Part shown: positions 1 to 7,538 of the stretch, in pieces
Layout of the letters: each line of letters begins with the position of its first letter
How positions within the stretch are numbered: the stretch's first letter is position 1
Assembly (NCBI GenBank): GCA_919901565.1
Contig: CAKKPE010000084.1
Coordinates: 1 to 51,028 of the forward strand
Direction: 5' to 3'
Length of the DNA stretch: 51,028 bases
DNA from: a bacterium
GTDB taxonomy: Bacteria > CG2-30-53-67
Translations under genes and position numbers: made by a program
Notes under the pieces: generated by a model
Seen by the model: the letters and a program-made list of their open reading frames with translations, nothing else
Told to the model about the DNA's origin: nothing
Database searches by the model: none

Positions 1-140
1 CCCAATGCGGTTCTTCATAAACTATGCTGCATTATATAAGGCGTTATGTATAATAGCTATCTGGCCATCGATGAATAAAGATAGGAATTGACGCCAGACA
101 TCAATTCCACCCACCAATCATCGCAATGAAGGGAAGAGGT

Positions 141-695
141 ATGGTGGCAAAACGAAAATCCAGCCGTCCTGCCTGGTCGGATGTGAAGGCGTCTGTTGCT
201 GACATAGAGCAGGGGAAGTTGATCCAAATCATTGGGGACTTGTACCGCTTATCCAAGGAGAACCAGGATTTTCTCCATACGAGATTCTCGATCGGCGATG
301 ACCCTCTTAAGCCATACAAGCAGATCATTAAAGCATGTATGTATCCGAATGTCATGAGTAACAAACCCATCCGAATCCAGGAAGCCAAACAAGCCATCAG
401 TAAATACTCCAAGGCTATTGGCGACCGGCTGGGCGAGGCAGAACTGATGATATATTTTGTTGAGTGCGGCAACGAATTCACAGTTGATTTTGGCGACATT
501 GACGAAGGGTTCTATGATGCTCTTCTCGGAATGTATGACCGAGCTATAGGGAAGATTCTCAAACTTCCCGAAGAGGAACAAAATGAGTTTCGGAAGAGAA
601 TGGAAAAGATAATGGTTTCATCTGAAGGAATGGGCTGGGGCTATTATGACGGCCTATGTGATTTGTACTACGATGGATTTTCAGATGACGAATAG
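141..695 (+). CDS. Conserved hypothetical protein (DUF6155-like)
   Basis: The reading frame opens at 126, but the ATG at 141 is preceded at good spacing by a purine-rich ribosome site (GGGAAGAGG), so the 184-residue product from 141 is preferred. It is a soluble, charged, mostly helical protein with no signal peptide or membrane segment. The end is acidic and aromatic (GYYDGLCDLYYDGFSDDE). The N-terminal part with repeated Leu-Ile around a Tyr-Arg-Leu segment resembles small DUF6155-type proteins, which have no known function; I hold that family call weakly. It stands alone at the window edge, followed by a REP-like repeat, so no operon context helps. Coding character is good over the whole length. 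Confidence 0.6.
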   Translation: MVAKRKSSRPAWSDVKASVADIEQGKLIQIIGDLYRLSKENQDFLHTRFSIGDDPLKPYKQIIKACMYPNVMSNKPIRIQEAKQAISKYSKAIGDRLGEAELMIYFVECGNEFTVDFGDIDEGFYDALLGMYDRAIGKILKLPEEEQNEFRKRMEKIMVSSEGMGWGYYDGLCDLYYDGFSDDE

Positions 696-721
696 TTGCC
701 GCGTGGGAATTCCGTACGAAC

Positions 722-829
722 ACAATATTTAATTCTACGCCGTCTCTTTTGCTAAGAGGTTTGAATTGAAGAGACGAATTAGGCAATGTGTTCCCCCCTG
801 AAGAGTGTAATTATCATACAAGAAGAGGC
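722..829. repeat. REP-like dispersed repeat, copy 1
   Basis: About 105 bases that match 4809-4910 at roughly 85 percent identity. It contains an internal inverted repeat (CGTCTCTT with AAGAGACG) and begins with ACAATATTTAATTC. Similar sequence of the form GGGGACA..ACTTAATTC often borders REP-associated (IS200-like) transposase genes in related genomes; that link is from memory. No transposase gene is present here. The rest of 830-940 carries only short GGGGTCA-type scraps. Confidence 0.6.
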
Positions 830-940
830 AAGGGGTCAAGTCTGCTCTTGGCTCCGGCCCCGTCTCTTCGGAGATGGGTCATGCGTGGGGTCATGCGCTA
901 TAATTTTGTCAAGCCCAAAGTTGAGTGAGAGAGTTCTCCC

Positions 941-1114
941 ATGAGTCCTGAACGACTCGCTGCACTAAAGAATTTCATCAGGAAAATTCCGGGGACACCA
1001 TACGTAATTAAGAGGTCTTATCCGCCAGAATCAAGGTATGGTGTACACGGGATGACTCTCAGGTTCCGATTGATTCCGATTCCTTATAAATCTTCAACCC
1101 AGGGATCTGTTTGA
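941..1114 (+). CDS. Small ORF, probably a gene remnant
   Basis: A 57-codon frame beginning MSPERLAALKNF with a weak purine-rich site upstream. It runs across a GGGGACACCATACGTAATTA stretch that resembles the REP-like repeat at 722 and 4809, and it overlaps the 3' end of the convergent vapC by 56 bases. The N-terminal dozen residues look protein-like, but the rest is probably read-through of repeat and antisense sequence. I consider it a truncated gene start and not a functional protein. Confidence 0.2.
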   Translation: MSPERLAALKNFIRKIPGTPYVIKRSYPPESRYGVHGMTLRFRLIPIPYKSSTQGSV

Positions 1115-1466
1115 AGTGTTTGTCGAGGGTAAGAACGGAAAGGTTATGCTCCATGGCAAGGGTTGCAATGGCAACATCGGTCAAAGGAAGATTGATCCCT
1201 TTCCTTCTTAAAGCAGAGGATGCCATTCCTGCTTTTATCCAAAGGTCTGTTGTTATTTCCAGAAGATTTATAGCGGTTAACAAACCGGCAATTCTCTGCT
1301 CTTCCTTGGGATTCTTTACGCCTTGCAGAAGTTCCGCAATAATGACTCCGGTAGTAATCAGCCGATTCTTTTCGATGAGAAGATTGACATCCCGTTCAAA
1401 TGCATCAGACCCTTTCAAAAAGTCAATGAGTATAGATGTATCAACGATCACGCCATCTTTGATCAT
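1059..1466 (-). CDS. vapC: VapC-type PIN-domain toxin
   Basis: A 135-residue PIN-domain protein, the usual length for VapC ribonuclease toxins, which cut tRNA or rRNA when released from antitoxin. The conserved acidic residues are visible: IVDTSILIDF near the N-terminus (first Asp), an internal Glu in VIIAELLQGV, LPLTDVAIATLA (third Asp) and LSVLTLDKHF (fourth Asp). Its start lies inside the antitoxin gene, with a 26-base overlap, indicating translational coupling. The antitoxin precedes the toxin in the normal vapBC order. The target RNA cannot be read from sequence. Confidence 0.92.
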   Translation of the reverse strand: MIKDGVIVDTSILIDFLKGSDAFERDVNLLIEKNRLITTGVIIAELLQGVKNPKEEQRIAGLLTAINLLEITTDLWIKAGMASSALRRKGINLPLTDVAIATLAMEHNLSVLTLDKHFKQIPGLKIYKESESIGT

Positions 1467-1677
1467 CTTTTTTCATCTCCTCAAGTTCGAGTTTTTCCAA
1501 TTCTTCTGTGACGTCCTCAATCTGTATCTTGCCCCTCAGTTCAAGCAGTTCCTTGATTTTTTTCTGCCTGATGAACTCCTGCATGGCAGTGATAAGTGCC
1601 TTGGTCTTGGATTTTTCACCAGTGATTTGAAGCAGTTGAGACATGAGGTCATCGGGTATGTTTAATGTAGCACGCAT
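1441..1677 (-). CDS. vapB: VapB-type antitoxin
   Basis: A 78-residue antitoxin that starts at MRATLNIPDDLM; GGAGGTG lies six bases upstream of this ATG, which decides it over the upstream in-frame ATG at 1701. The first 40 residues (RATLNIPDDLMSQLLQITGEKSKTKALITAMQEFI) are a short beta strand plus two helices typical of the VapB/DUF2191 ribbon-helix-helix family that binds DNA as a dimer. The acidic C-terminal tail (EELEKLELEEMKKDD) is the expected toxin-binding part. It is coupled to vapC by overlap. Directly repeated octamers upstream are candidate autoregulatory sites. Confidence 0.88.
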   Translation of the reverse strand: MRATLNIPDDLMSQLLQITGEKSKTKALITAMQEFIRQKKIKELLELRGKIQIEDVTEELEKLELEEMKKDDQRWRDR

Positions 1678-1694
1678 ATGTGGCACCTCCAGGA

Positions 1695-1715
1695 TATGCA
1701 ATCATTGTATGCAAT
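1695..1715 (-). promoter_or_regulatory. Direct repeats, possible VapBC operator
   Basis: Two copies of TATGCAAT at 1695-1702 and 1708-1715, 13 bases apart, lie about 20 bases upstream of the vapB start. Repeated half-sites here are typical for autoregulation by a VapBC complex. The assignment rests on position only. Confidence 0.4.
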
Positions 1716-1748
1716 TTATCATGCGGCTGTCAAGTTTTTTATAGACAC

Positions 1749-1810
1749 TGACCCATTTCCCATGCATAATAGGGTCAATATATGACCCGATAAAGATGCT
1801 AATCGGGTCA
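1749..1810 (+). promoter_or_regulatory. Array of four TGACCC half-sites upstream of the Fic gene
   Basis: Half-sites alternate in orientation: TGACCC 1749-1754, GGGTCA 1772-1777, TGACCC 1783-1788 and GGGTCA 1805-1810. The middle pair forms GGGTCA-N5-TGACCC and the last pair extends to a nine-base inverted repeat (TGACCCGAT 1783-1791 with ATCGGGTCA 1802-1810). The array ends 26 bases before the Fic start codon, so it most likely overlaps the promoter and acts as an operator. The Fic protein itself has a C-terminal winged-helix-like segment and could be the regulator (inference). Confidence 0.55.
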
Positions 1811-1836
1811 TTGCATTTTCTAATGGTGAGATCAGA

Positions 1837-2952
1837 ATGGTTCAGTATATTTGGCAGACGCCTTCATGGCCTGAATTTCGCTGGGATAGCGCGGCACTGC
1901 TGCGTTCCCTTGGAAAGGCAAGGCAGGCCCAGGGAGAGTTGCTCGCCAAGGCTGCATACTTTGAACTGAAGGCCCAGGCAGAGGTACTAACGGAAGAGGT
2001 TTTGACCACGGCTGCAATAGAAGGCGAAAAGCTCAACCTCGACTCGGTGCGCTCGTCGGTTGCTCGCCGACTTGGCTTGCCGACCGCGGGTTTGCCCGCT
2101 GTCGAGAGACACGTGGACGGCCTGGTCGAGATGCTTGTAGACGCAACTCGTAATCATGGAGAGCCTCTTACTGCATCGAGGCTCAAAGGATGGCAAGCGG
2201 CCCTTTTCCCCACCGGATATTCCGGGATGAGTAAGATCGTAGTCGGGAACTGGCGTCGCGGTCAAGAGCCGATGCATGTGATTTCCGGTCCGATAGGGAA
2301 GGAGAATGTTCACTACGAGGCTCCGCCGGCGGACAGGGTGGAGGGCGAGGTCAAGAGATTTCTTGAGTGGTTCCAGTCGTCACGAGATCAATTGGACGGG
2401 TTGGTACGTTCTGCGGTTGCGCACTTCCGGTTCGTCACCATCCATCCCTTTCAGGATGGCAACGGCCGCATGGCGCGGGCTATAGCCGATATGGCTCTTG
2501 CTCAGGACGAGAACAACGGCTGCAGGTTGTACAGCATGTCCGCACAGATCAAGGCCGAACGTGACGATTACTACGATGTCCTGGAGCGAACGCAGAAGGA
2601 AAGCGGCGACATCACAGAATGGATTGTTTGGTTCCTTGAATGCCTTGAGCGGGCGATCCGGCGTTCGGATACCGAGATACAAAAAACCATGATCAAGGCC
2701 CGCCTGTGGCAAACGATCGCCGATGTCGGGCTCAACGAACGACAGAGGAAGGTCGTCAATCTACTCTTTGAAGCCGGTCCCGGCGGATTTCAGGGCGGGC
2801 TGACCAATCGTAAGTACAGAGGTATAACCAAGACGACCCGGGAAACGGCAAAACGTGACATAGCCGACCTGTTGACTAAAGGCATCCTGGTGAAGAATAC
2901 AGGTGCAGGCGGCGGGAGAAGCGTGAGTTACGACCTGGTCTGGCCAATATAA
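1837..2952 (+). CDS. Fic-family AMPylase with N-terminal DUF4172 domain
   Basis: A 371-residue Fic protein. The N-terminus (YIWQTPSWPEFRWD) is the DUF4172-type start seen in free-standing Fic enzymes. Residues 58-63 (TAAIEG) match the autoinhibitory [S/T]xxxE[G/N] motif on an N-terminal helix, a class II arrangement. The catalytic motif HPFQDGNGR is intact at 203-211. Residues after about 290 (LNERQRKVVNLLFEAG, then TRETAKRDIADLLTKGIL) form a winged-helix-like DNA-binding segment. Such proteins transfer AMP from ATP to hydroxyl side chains of a target protein; the target is unknown. It stands alone behind an array of palindromic half-sites, which with the HTH suggests autoregulation. A GGTGAG site precedes the ATG. 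Confidence 0.92.
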   Translation: MVQYIWQTPSWPEFRWDSAALLRSLGKARQAQGELLAKAAYFELKAQAEVLTEEVLTTAAIEGEKLNLDSVRSSVARRLGLPTAGLPAVERHVDGLVEMLVDATRNHGEPLTASRLKGWQAALFPTGYSGMSKIVVGNWRRGQEPMHVISGPIGKENVHYEAPPADRVEGEVKRFLEWFQSSRDQLDGLVRSAVAHFRFVTIHPFQDGNGRMARAIADMALAQDENNGCRLYSMSAQIKAERDDYYDVLERTQKESGDITEWIVWFLECLERAIRRSDTEIQKTMIKARLWQTIADVGLNERQRKVVNLLFEAGPGGFQGGLTNRKYRGITKTTRETAKRDIADLLTKGILVKNTGAGGGRSVSYDLVWPI

Positions 2953-3018
2953 AGGAAGGCAAGAGGGTCAGGTCCCCGATAAGAAACAACCTCTTGATTC
3001 AAAAGGTATTGAGATACG

Positions 3019-4272
3019 ATGAAGTTTGAGGCATATCATATTTCAGCAGCCATAAAGAAAAATCTGTCAAGAATCGGCTTTAAGAGGCCAACGGATATAC
3101 AATTTAAATCCATCCCGTCCATCATGAAGGGTGAAGACGTTCTTGCTATCGCCCAGACAGGAACAGGAAAAACCGCTGCTTTCGCAATTCCCCTGATTGA
3201 CAGAATCCACCGTGAAAAATCCAGCAAACGATCTCCTGGTATAAAATGTATTGTGATGGTTCCGACGCGTGAACTGGCATTGCAGATCGGTGCAGTCTTT
3301 ACAGAACTTGCAAAACAGACGAAAGTAAAAACGTTCTCACTGGTGGGCGGTGTTGAACAGGATCCGCAGATTAAAAAGATTCAGGATGGTATTGATGTTC
3401 TTGTTACAACTCCAGGGCGTATGTTTGATCTCATCCATCAGGGGGTTATTCGTCTGGGAAGTGTCGATACTCTTGTCTTGGACGAAGCCGACCGTATGCT
3501 GGACTTGGGGTTTATAGAGGACATTAAATTTGTAAAGAAAATGCTCACCAGAAAGCATCAGACTCTTTTCTTTTCTGCAACGATCAATAAAGAAATCAAA
3601 AAGCTTGCTTTCTCCCAGGTGAAAAGCTCGGCAATACGAATTCAGTTATCTCCGGACGATCCTGTCTCAAGAAGCGTCTCTCACTTTGTCATGTTTGTTG
3701 AAATGGATGACAAACGTTTCTTCCTTGAGAGATTCATTAAAGATAATCCGAAGAGTAAGGTCATTGTTTTTGTCAGAACACGGGTTCGTGCTGAAAGAGT
3801 GGCAAAGGCCATGGGAAGAGTCCGGATAGACTCCTTGACCATCCATGGCGCCAAGGAACAGCAGGACAGATCTGACGTGCTGCAAAGGTTCAAGGAGGGT
3901 GAATGCAATGTGATGATCGCGACAGACGTCAGTGCACGCGGAATTGATATTCCGGATGTTCACTATGTGATCAACTATGACTTGCCCGAAAAGCCTGAGT
4001 ACTATGTACACAGAGTGGGAAGAACCGGCCGGGGAGTGAATAAAGGCGTTGCCATTTCGTTTTGCAGCCAGGGTGAGAAAGAGTGTCTTGACCTGATCCA
4101 GCAGTTTTTGAATAAAGAGATTGAAGTGATAGAGATAGGGAAAAAAGATTATGCGGACATTCTTGACTCTCCCAAAGAGGAAATAAGTTTGCAGGAGTTG
4201 ATCGATGAGCATGAGAGCTGGCTGAAGAAAAAGAAGAAGAAGAAACCAAAGAAAACTGGAAAGAGAAAGTGA
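3019..4272 (+). CDS. DEAD-box ATP-dependent RNA helicase (RhlE-like)
   Basis: A 417-residue helicase with all core motifs in order: Q motif region (GFKRPTDIQ), Walker A AQTGTGKT, PTREL, TTPGR, LDEADRMLD (DEAD), FFSAT (SAT), then the second RecA domain with ARGIDIPDV and HRVGRTGR. The C-terminal tail is a run of lysines (KKKKKKKPKKTGKRK), as in RhlE/RhlB-type enzymes where a basic tail binds RNA nonspecifically. Its likely role is remodelling of structured RNA (ribosome assembly, cold adaptation or decay). It appears monocistronic. The next reading frame downstream is a very small Lys-rich protein. Confidence 0.93.
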   Translation: MKFEAYHISAAIKKNLSRIGFKRPTDIQFKSIPSIMKGEDVLAIAQTGTGKTAAFAIPLIDRIHREKSSKRSPGIKCIVMVPTRELALQIGAVFTELAKQTKVKTFSLVGGVEQDPQIKKIQDGIDVLVTTPGRMFDLIHQGVIRLGSVDTLVLDEADRMLDLGFIEDIKFVKKMLTRKHQTLFFSATINKEIKKLAFSQVKSSAIRIQLSPDDPVSRSVSHFVMFVEMDDKRFFLERFIKDNPKSKVIVFVRTRVRAERVAKAMGRVRIDSLTIHGAKEQQDRSDVLQRFKEGECNVMIATDVSARGIDIPDVHYVINYDLPEKPEYYVHRVGRTGRGVNKGVAISFCSQGEKECLDLIQQFLNKEIEVIEIGKKDYADILDSPKEEISLQELIDEHESWLKKKKKKKPKKTGKRK

Positions 4273-4530
4273 CCCTGAGCAGTATCGTGAACTTCAAATC
4301 AAACAATTTTCATGCCTGAGTTGACAGCGGATTGATGGTGGAATCGAAATATGGCAGTTAGTTCCTGAAGCGGTGATGGAAGGCGAATTGCCTGTCCATG
4401 AATTCCCGACCCTTTATCGCTTGTTGATATCATTTCAAAATGGTATTCTGCCAAAGAACAGGTAGGCCGCAGAGGAACATGTTTGGGTTATAAGGCAGGA
4501 TAGTTAGCTGGCATAAAAAGGAGACACGCA

Positions 4531-4641
4531 ATGGGTGAAAAAAGCAAGAAGGATAAAAACAGGAGTAAGAATCAGAAGGAAAAGAAAAAGGAACAAAAGG
4601 AAAAAAAGAAGCAGGATAAGCAGCAGAGGAAAAACCCGTAA
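4531..4641 (+). CDS. Small Lys-rich protein (36 aa)
   Basis: ATG at 4531 follows AAAAGGAGACACGCA, a strong ribosome site at correct spacing. The 36-codon product starts MGEKSKKDKNRSKNQKEKKK and continues with almost nothing but Lys, Glu, Gln, Asp, Asn and Arg, ending RKNP. It must be disordered, highly charged and probably nucleic-acid binding. It lies 258 bases downstream of the RNA helicase with no recognisable gene between. Similar tiny Lys/Glu-rich proteins occur in related genomes, without known function (recollection). Short length makes composition the only evidence. Confidence 0.5.
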   Translation: MGEKSKKDKNRSKNQKEKKKEQKEKKKQDKQQRKNP

Positions 4642-4808
4642 TAGCAAGCAGGCTTCAAACGCGTGAAGACCAGAATTCCTGGCGAAGTTCGATTCATCTG
4701 AGAACTCCCGGGGACCTCCAGGGGACGTCCATAAAATTATAAAATTGTTACCGGAAAAGGGGGTAGAAGAATTGGGGTCAGATACCAATTCTTTGCGGAA
4801 TTACGGGG

Positions 4809-4910
4809 ACAATACTTAATTCTACGCCGTTTCTTTCACAAAGAGATTTGAATTGAAGGGGCGAGTTAGGTAATGTATTCCACCACAAGAGTGTAATTGT
4901 CATACAAAGA
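4809..4910. repeat. REP-like dispersed repeat, copy 2
   Basis: Second copy of the element at 722-829, preceded by GGGG as in GGGGACAATACTTAATTC. Just upstream, AGAATTGG and CCAATTCT (about 4767-4791) form another inverted repeat. The interval 4642-4943 between the Lys-rich ORF and the next promoter contains only these repeats. Confidence 0.6.
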
Positions 4911-4943
4911 ATTGTAATAGACATAGTGTATGGTAATTTGCTC

Positions 4944-4997
4944 TTGACTTCCGTTACCTAACATATTAGTATTATGACGTAACTGTATGGTAACGGA
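4944..4997 (+). promoter_or_regulatory. Promoter and palindromic operator of the nucleotidyltransferase pair
   Basis: A -35 TTGACT (4944-4949) and a -10 TAGTAT (4967-4972) are separated by 17 bases. A nine-base inverted repeat, TCCGTTACC (4950-4958) and GGTAACGGA (4989-4997), brackets the -10 and start site. A further direct copy of GTATGGTAA lies at 4928-4936 and again at 4985-4993. The layout suits autorepression by the first gene product. Confidence 0.6.
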
Positions 4998-5005
4998 GGC
5001 GGGCA

Positions 5006-5329
5006 ATGAAGGTCATAAAAGGTGTTCTGGAAGAGGAGCTTGAAAACTCTCTACGCCAGGAAAAGGCTTATCGAAAAGCTCACCAGGCTATTCCTGCGGG
5101 GTCACTGATTAAGAAAAATATCAAAGGACGCGATTATTATTATCTTGTGCTGAGAGAAGAGGGGCAGGTTAAGTTTGTTTACAAGGGCAAGTTGTCAAAA
5201 GAAGAGATAAAAAAATACCAGGAAAACAAGAAAATGAGGGGCAAGTACAGGAAGCTGCTATCCGATCTTAAGAAACAGATCTCTTTCCTCAGAAAGGCGT
5301 TGCGTGCAAAAGAGATTCGCTCTGTTTAA
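5006..5329 (+). CDS. DUF6788-like small protein, putative antitoxin partner
   Basis: A 107-residue protein. The centre (GSLIKKNIKGRDYYYLVLREEGQ, then VKFVYKGKLS) is a short beta-rich motif typical of DUF6788-like proteins, flanked by coiled-coil-like helices (KYRKLLSDLKKQISFLRKAL). It overlaps the following nucleotidyltransferase gene by 26 bases in another frame. Pairing of a small protein of this sort with a minimal nucleotidyltransferase is seen in toxin-antitoxin-like operons; the antitoxin role and operator binding are inference from the promoter palindrome. The start has a GGAGGCGGGC ribosome site. Confidence 0.6.
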   Translation: MKVIKGVLEEELENSLRQEKAYRKAHQAIPAGSLIKKNIKGRDYYYLVLREEGQVKFVYKGKLSKEEIKKYQENKKMRGKYRKLLSDLKKQISFLRKALRAKEIRSV

Positions 5330-5978
5330 TAGGGTTATAAAGATTTTTCATGATGCTGGAATCTTAAGTGAGATGATTCTTGTAGGGAGTTGGTCCATGT
5401 ACTTCTACAGGGACTATTTTTCAGCAGGAAGCTATCAGCCGACCATAAGAACCAGAGATATAGACTTTCTTGTACCGCTTCCAATCCAATCAAAAAGCAG
5501 GGTGGATCTTTGCGAGCTTCTAAAAAACGATGGCTTTATTGTTACCTTCAATCATAGCGGGTATATGCGGCTTGAACATCCTGAAATCATCATAGAGTTT
5601 TTGGTCCCTGAGAAAGGCAGAGGTACGGACAAACCCTATCCATTGCCCCATCTTGGTGTGAATGCCCAGGCTTTAAGGTTTCTTGATTTCCTTGTGCGTA
5701 ACTCCATTGTTATGGAGTCAGGCGGGTTTCCCGTAAGAGTCCCGCATCCAGCGGCTTTCGGACTGCATAAGTTGATCATATCTAAGAGGCGAAAGACAGA
5801 AGAGAAGTCCTTGAAAGAACGACGGGAGGCTGTCAACGTTTTGCATACGCTTGTTGATACGGGCGGTTCCCGGGAAATTCAGAGGATCTTTGATGATATG
5901 CCTGTAACATGGAAAAAGAAGATTCGAGAAGTGTTGGAGGAGTCCGATGAGAAGAGTCTCTTGGGCGTTTTAAGTTGA
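5304..5978 (+). CDS. Nucleotidyltransferase-fold protein, putative toxin
   Basis: A 224-residue protein starting at GTG 5304 inside the previous gene, with AGAAAGG upstream. It shows the nucleotidyltransferase core: VGSWSMYFYRDYF (the Gly-Ser motif), TRDIDFLVP (the Asp-x-Asp metal pair) and EIIIEFLVP (third acidic strand). The C-terminal half is helical and Lys/Arg-rich (LHKLIISKRRKTEEKSLKER). The family resembles the MNT/AbiEii-type enzymes that transfer nucleotides to tRNA or proteins; substrate is unknown. Overlap with the DUF6788-like gene and a shared operator-like promoter argue for a two-gene toxin-antitoxin unit. Confidence 0.7.
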   Translation: MQKRFALFNRVIKIFHDAGILSEMILVGSWSMYFYRDYFSAGSYQPTIRTRDIDFLVPLPIQSKSRVDLCELLKNDGFIVTFNHSGYMRLEHPEIIIEFLVPEKGRGTDKPYPLPHLGVNAQALRFLDFLVRNSIVMESGGFPVRVPHPAAFGLHKLIISKRRKTEEKSLKERREAVNVLHTLVDTGGSREIQRIFDDMPVTWKKKIREVLEESDEKSLLGVLS

Positions 5979-5990
5979 AAGGGTCTCTGG

Positions 5991-6057
5991 GGTCAAACCT
6001 TGAAAATACACTCAGGATAAAAATGTACGACTCTTGAGGACAATTTCAAGGTTTAAC
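5991..6057. repeat. Inverted repeat between the nucleotidyltransferase and DUF1499 genes
   Basis: AAACCTTGAAA (5995-6005) and TTTCAAGGTTT (6044-6054) form an 11-base perfect inverted repeat with a 38-base spacer, extended imperfectly to GGTCAAACC/GGTTTAACC. It ends about 30 bases before the DUF1499 start and may be a mobile palindromic repeat or a terminator-like structure for the upstream gene. Confidence 0.45.
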
Positions 6058-6089
6058 CTCAAGAGAATTTCTCTAGTCAGGAGTCTCCT

Positions 6090-6569
6090 ATGAATCAATC
6101 GCTACATAGACTGAATAGGTACTGGTATCGGGTTATTGGGTTTTTGGCGCTCTGTGCATTGGCCGGTTGTGCAATCACCCGGCCCATCGATGCCGGCGAC
6201 CCGTCACCCCGGTTGTCAGAGTGTCCACCATTACCGAACTGTGTATCCACTGAGGCCAGTACCTCTCTTCATCGAGTTTCTCCCTTTGAGTTGATTGTTT
6301 CTGCGGATGACGCATGGCCGGTGGTCAAGAGGGCCGTGGCTGCCATGCCGCGCACAACCATTGTTGTTGAACGTCCAGGTTATTTGTTCGCTAAATGTCA
6401 CAGTGCAGTATTTCATTTTGTTGATTATCTGGAAGTGCTCTCCATGCCCGAAAAAGGGACACTGGCCGTGCGTTCCTCTTCATTGCTGGGTATTTCTGAT
6501 CTTGGAGTTAATTACTTTCGAGTGAACCGCTTGCGTGAGGAGTTAAAGAAACAAGGGGTGATTAAGTAA
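6090..6569 (+). CDS. DUF1499 lipoprotein
   Basis: A 159-residue predicted lipoprotein: an N-terminal hydrophobic stretch (VIGFLALCALAGC) ends in the lipobox LAGC. The mature part has the DUF1499 signature, with PPLPNCVSTEAS at the start, PRTTIVVERPGYLFAKCHS in the centre, FVDYLEVL, then VRSSSLLGISDLGVN and RVNRLREEL at the end. The family has no assigned function; members are membrane-attached and widespread in proteobacteria. It is alone on its strand, with repeats on both sides. Confidence 0.85.
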   Translation: MNQSLHRLNRYWYRVIGFLALCALAGCAITRPIDAGDPSPRLSECPPLPNCVSTEASTSLHRVSPFELIVSADDAWPVVKRAVAAMPRTTIVVERPGYLFAKCHSAVFHFVDYLEVLSMPEKGTLAVRSSSLLGISDLGVNYFRVNRLREELKKQGVIK

Positions 6570-6650
6570 AAAGGGGTCATGCGCTCTTGGCTCATGTTGT
6601 ACTCAAAACAACAGCGCCCATTTTGCCTGACCGAACAAGTAAAGTGAAAC

Positions 6651-6903
6651 ATGGGGGTGAGGTCTTTGATTCAGGCGGTTTTGGCCATGCAGTATGATTT
6701 CGAAATATCGGATCTTCAGGCTTTCCTGAACTTCTCCAATTCAGTTCATTCAACCCTTGATACCAGGCAGGTACTTGAATCCATTATAAAGCACATCTCC
6801 GAAAACATTGAAGGATCGAGCTGTTCAATGGTAAGGATCGACGCTCTTTGAATTTATGGAGATAGCCAACAGTTATCTCGGAAAGATTGTTGCCAGGGAG
6901 TGA
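6651..6903 (+). pseudogene. GAF-domain sensor remnant
   Basis: The frame from 6651 (or ATG 6687) encodes FLNFSNSVHSTLDTRQVLES, then IIKHISENIEGSSCSMVRID, the classic N-terminal half of a GAF domain next to a signalling helix. It stops at 6849. In another frame immediately after, FEFMEIANSYLGKIVARE ending at 6903 reads like the last GAF helix. The middle of the domain and any kinase or cyclase output are missing, so this is a deleted, frame-shifted relic. Confidence 0.6.
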
Positions 6904-7060
6904 AGATCGCTGGCCACATCTCCAAATATCAATTCTCTCGAAGTTTCCGTCCCTTTATGGAAAACTGCCTTTAATAACAACCGGTTACAGCCACGATACG
7001 CATTTTTACTCCGCTTCTTAGGATGCATTCCCCTGTTTTCTAAGAAACAATTCCTCTTTA

Positions 7061-7080
7061 AATAGGAAGTTCTTCCTATT
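7061..7080 (+). promoter_or_regulatory. 20-bp palindrome upstream of the redox operon
   Basis: AATAGGAAG (7061-7069) and CTTCCTATT (7072-7080) are perfect nine-base arms around TT, 80 bases before the first gene of the operon at 7160. It is a plausible regulator site, perhaps for the NarL-type regulator at 12902 (inference). Nothing gene-like occupies 6904-7159. Confidence 0.45.
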
Positions 7081-7159
7081 GTTCAATGGCATATCCGCGG
7101 CTAAAATTGGACCATGAAATGAGGACAATCAGCCAAAACATGATGAAAGGAGGCGAGTC

Positions 7160-7510
7160 ATGATGTTGCTATACAAAGGTGGACAAAAAGTAGGGAAAGG
7201 AACCTATTGGAATATCGCCAATGGTTTCAGGGTTGACGCCGCAGGTAACGAACTGCTTCCCGGGGAAAGGGGCACGGCCTATCTCCGGATTGTACCCGGC
7301 GTTATGTTTCTCGCCGGTCCCGTGATCGGCCTGCTCTATTTTCTTTTTCTGCCCATCGTCACCATAGGTATGGTGGTCCAGTTGGCGGCGAAGAAGGTAT
7401 GGGCCGTGCTCGCAAGTCTCGTGGGCAATCTTGCCTACTTTGAGTGGAGACCTACGGAATCCTATCTGGCTGGCGACAAGAAGAACAGGAAGAAAGTGAA
7501 AAAATCATAA
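7160..7510 (+). CDS. Small membrane protein, redox operon gene 1
   Basis: A 116-residue protein with a soluble, Gly-rich start (YKGGQKVGKGTYWNIANGF), two hydrophobic segments (YLRIVPGVMFLAGPVIGLLY, then FLFLPIVTIGMVVQLAAKK) and a conserved tail FEWRPTESYLAGDKK followed by Lys residues. GGAGGCGAGTC precedes the ATG. I do not recognise a named family. Its C-terminal half aligns with that of the next gene, so the two arose by tandem duplication. Position at the head of a cytochrome/FeS/NrfD operon suggests a small subunit or assembly factor of that complex. Confidence 0.7.
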   Translation: MMLLYKGGQKVGKGTYWNIANGFRVDAAGNELLPGERGTAYLRIVPGVMFLAGPVIGLLYFLFLPIVTIGMVVQLAAKKVWAVLASLVGNLAYFEWRPTESYLAGDKKNRKKVKKS

Positions 7511-7538
7511 ACCATTCCCAACAAAAGGAGGAGAAGCC

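Noticed and set aside
6651-6903. TGA at 6847 in the GAF fragment as another selenocysteine codon
   Set aside because: The family-like sequence after it continues in a different frame, so a deletion or frameshift explains it, and no redox Cys is expected there.
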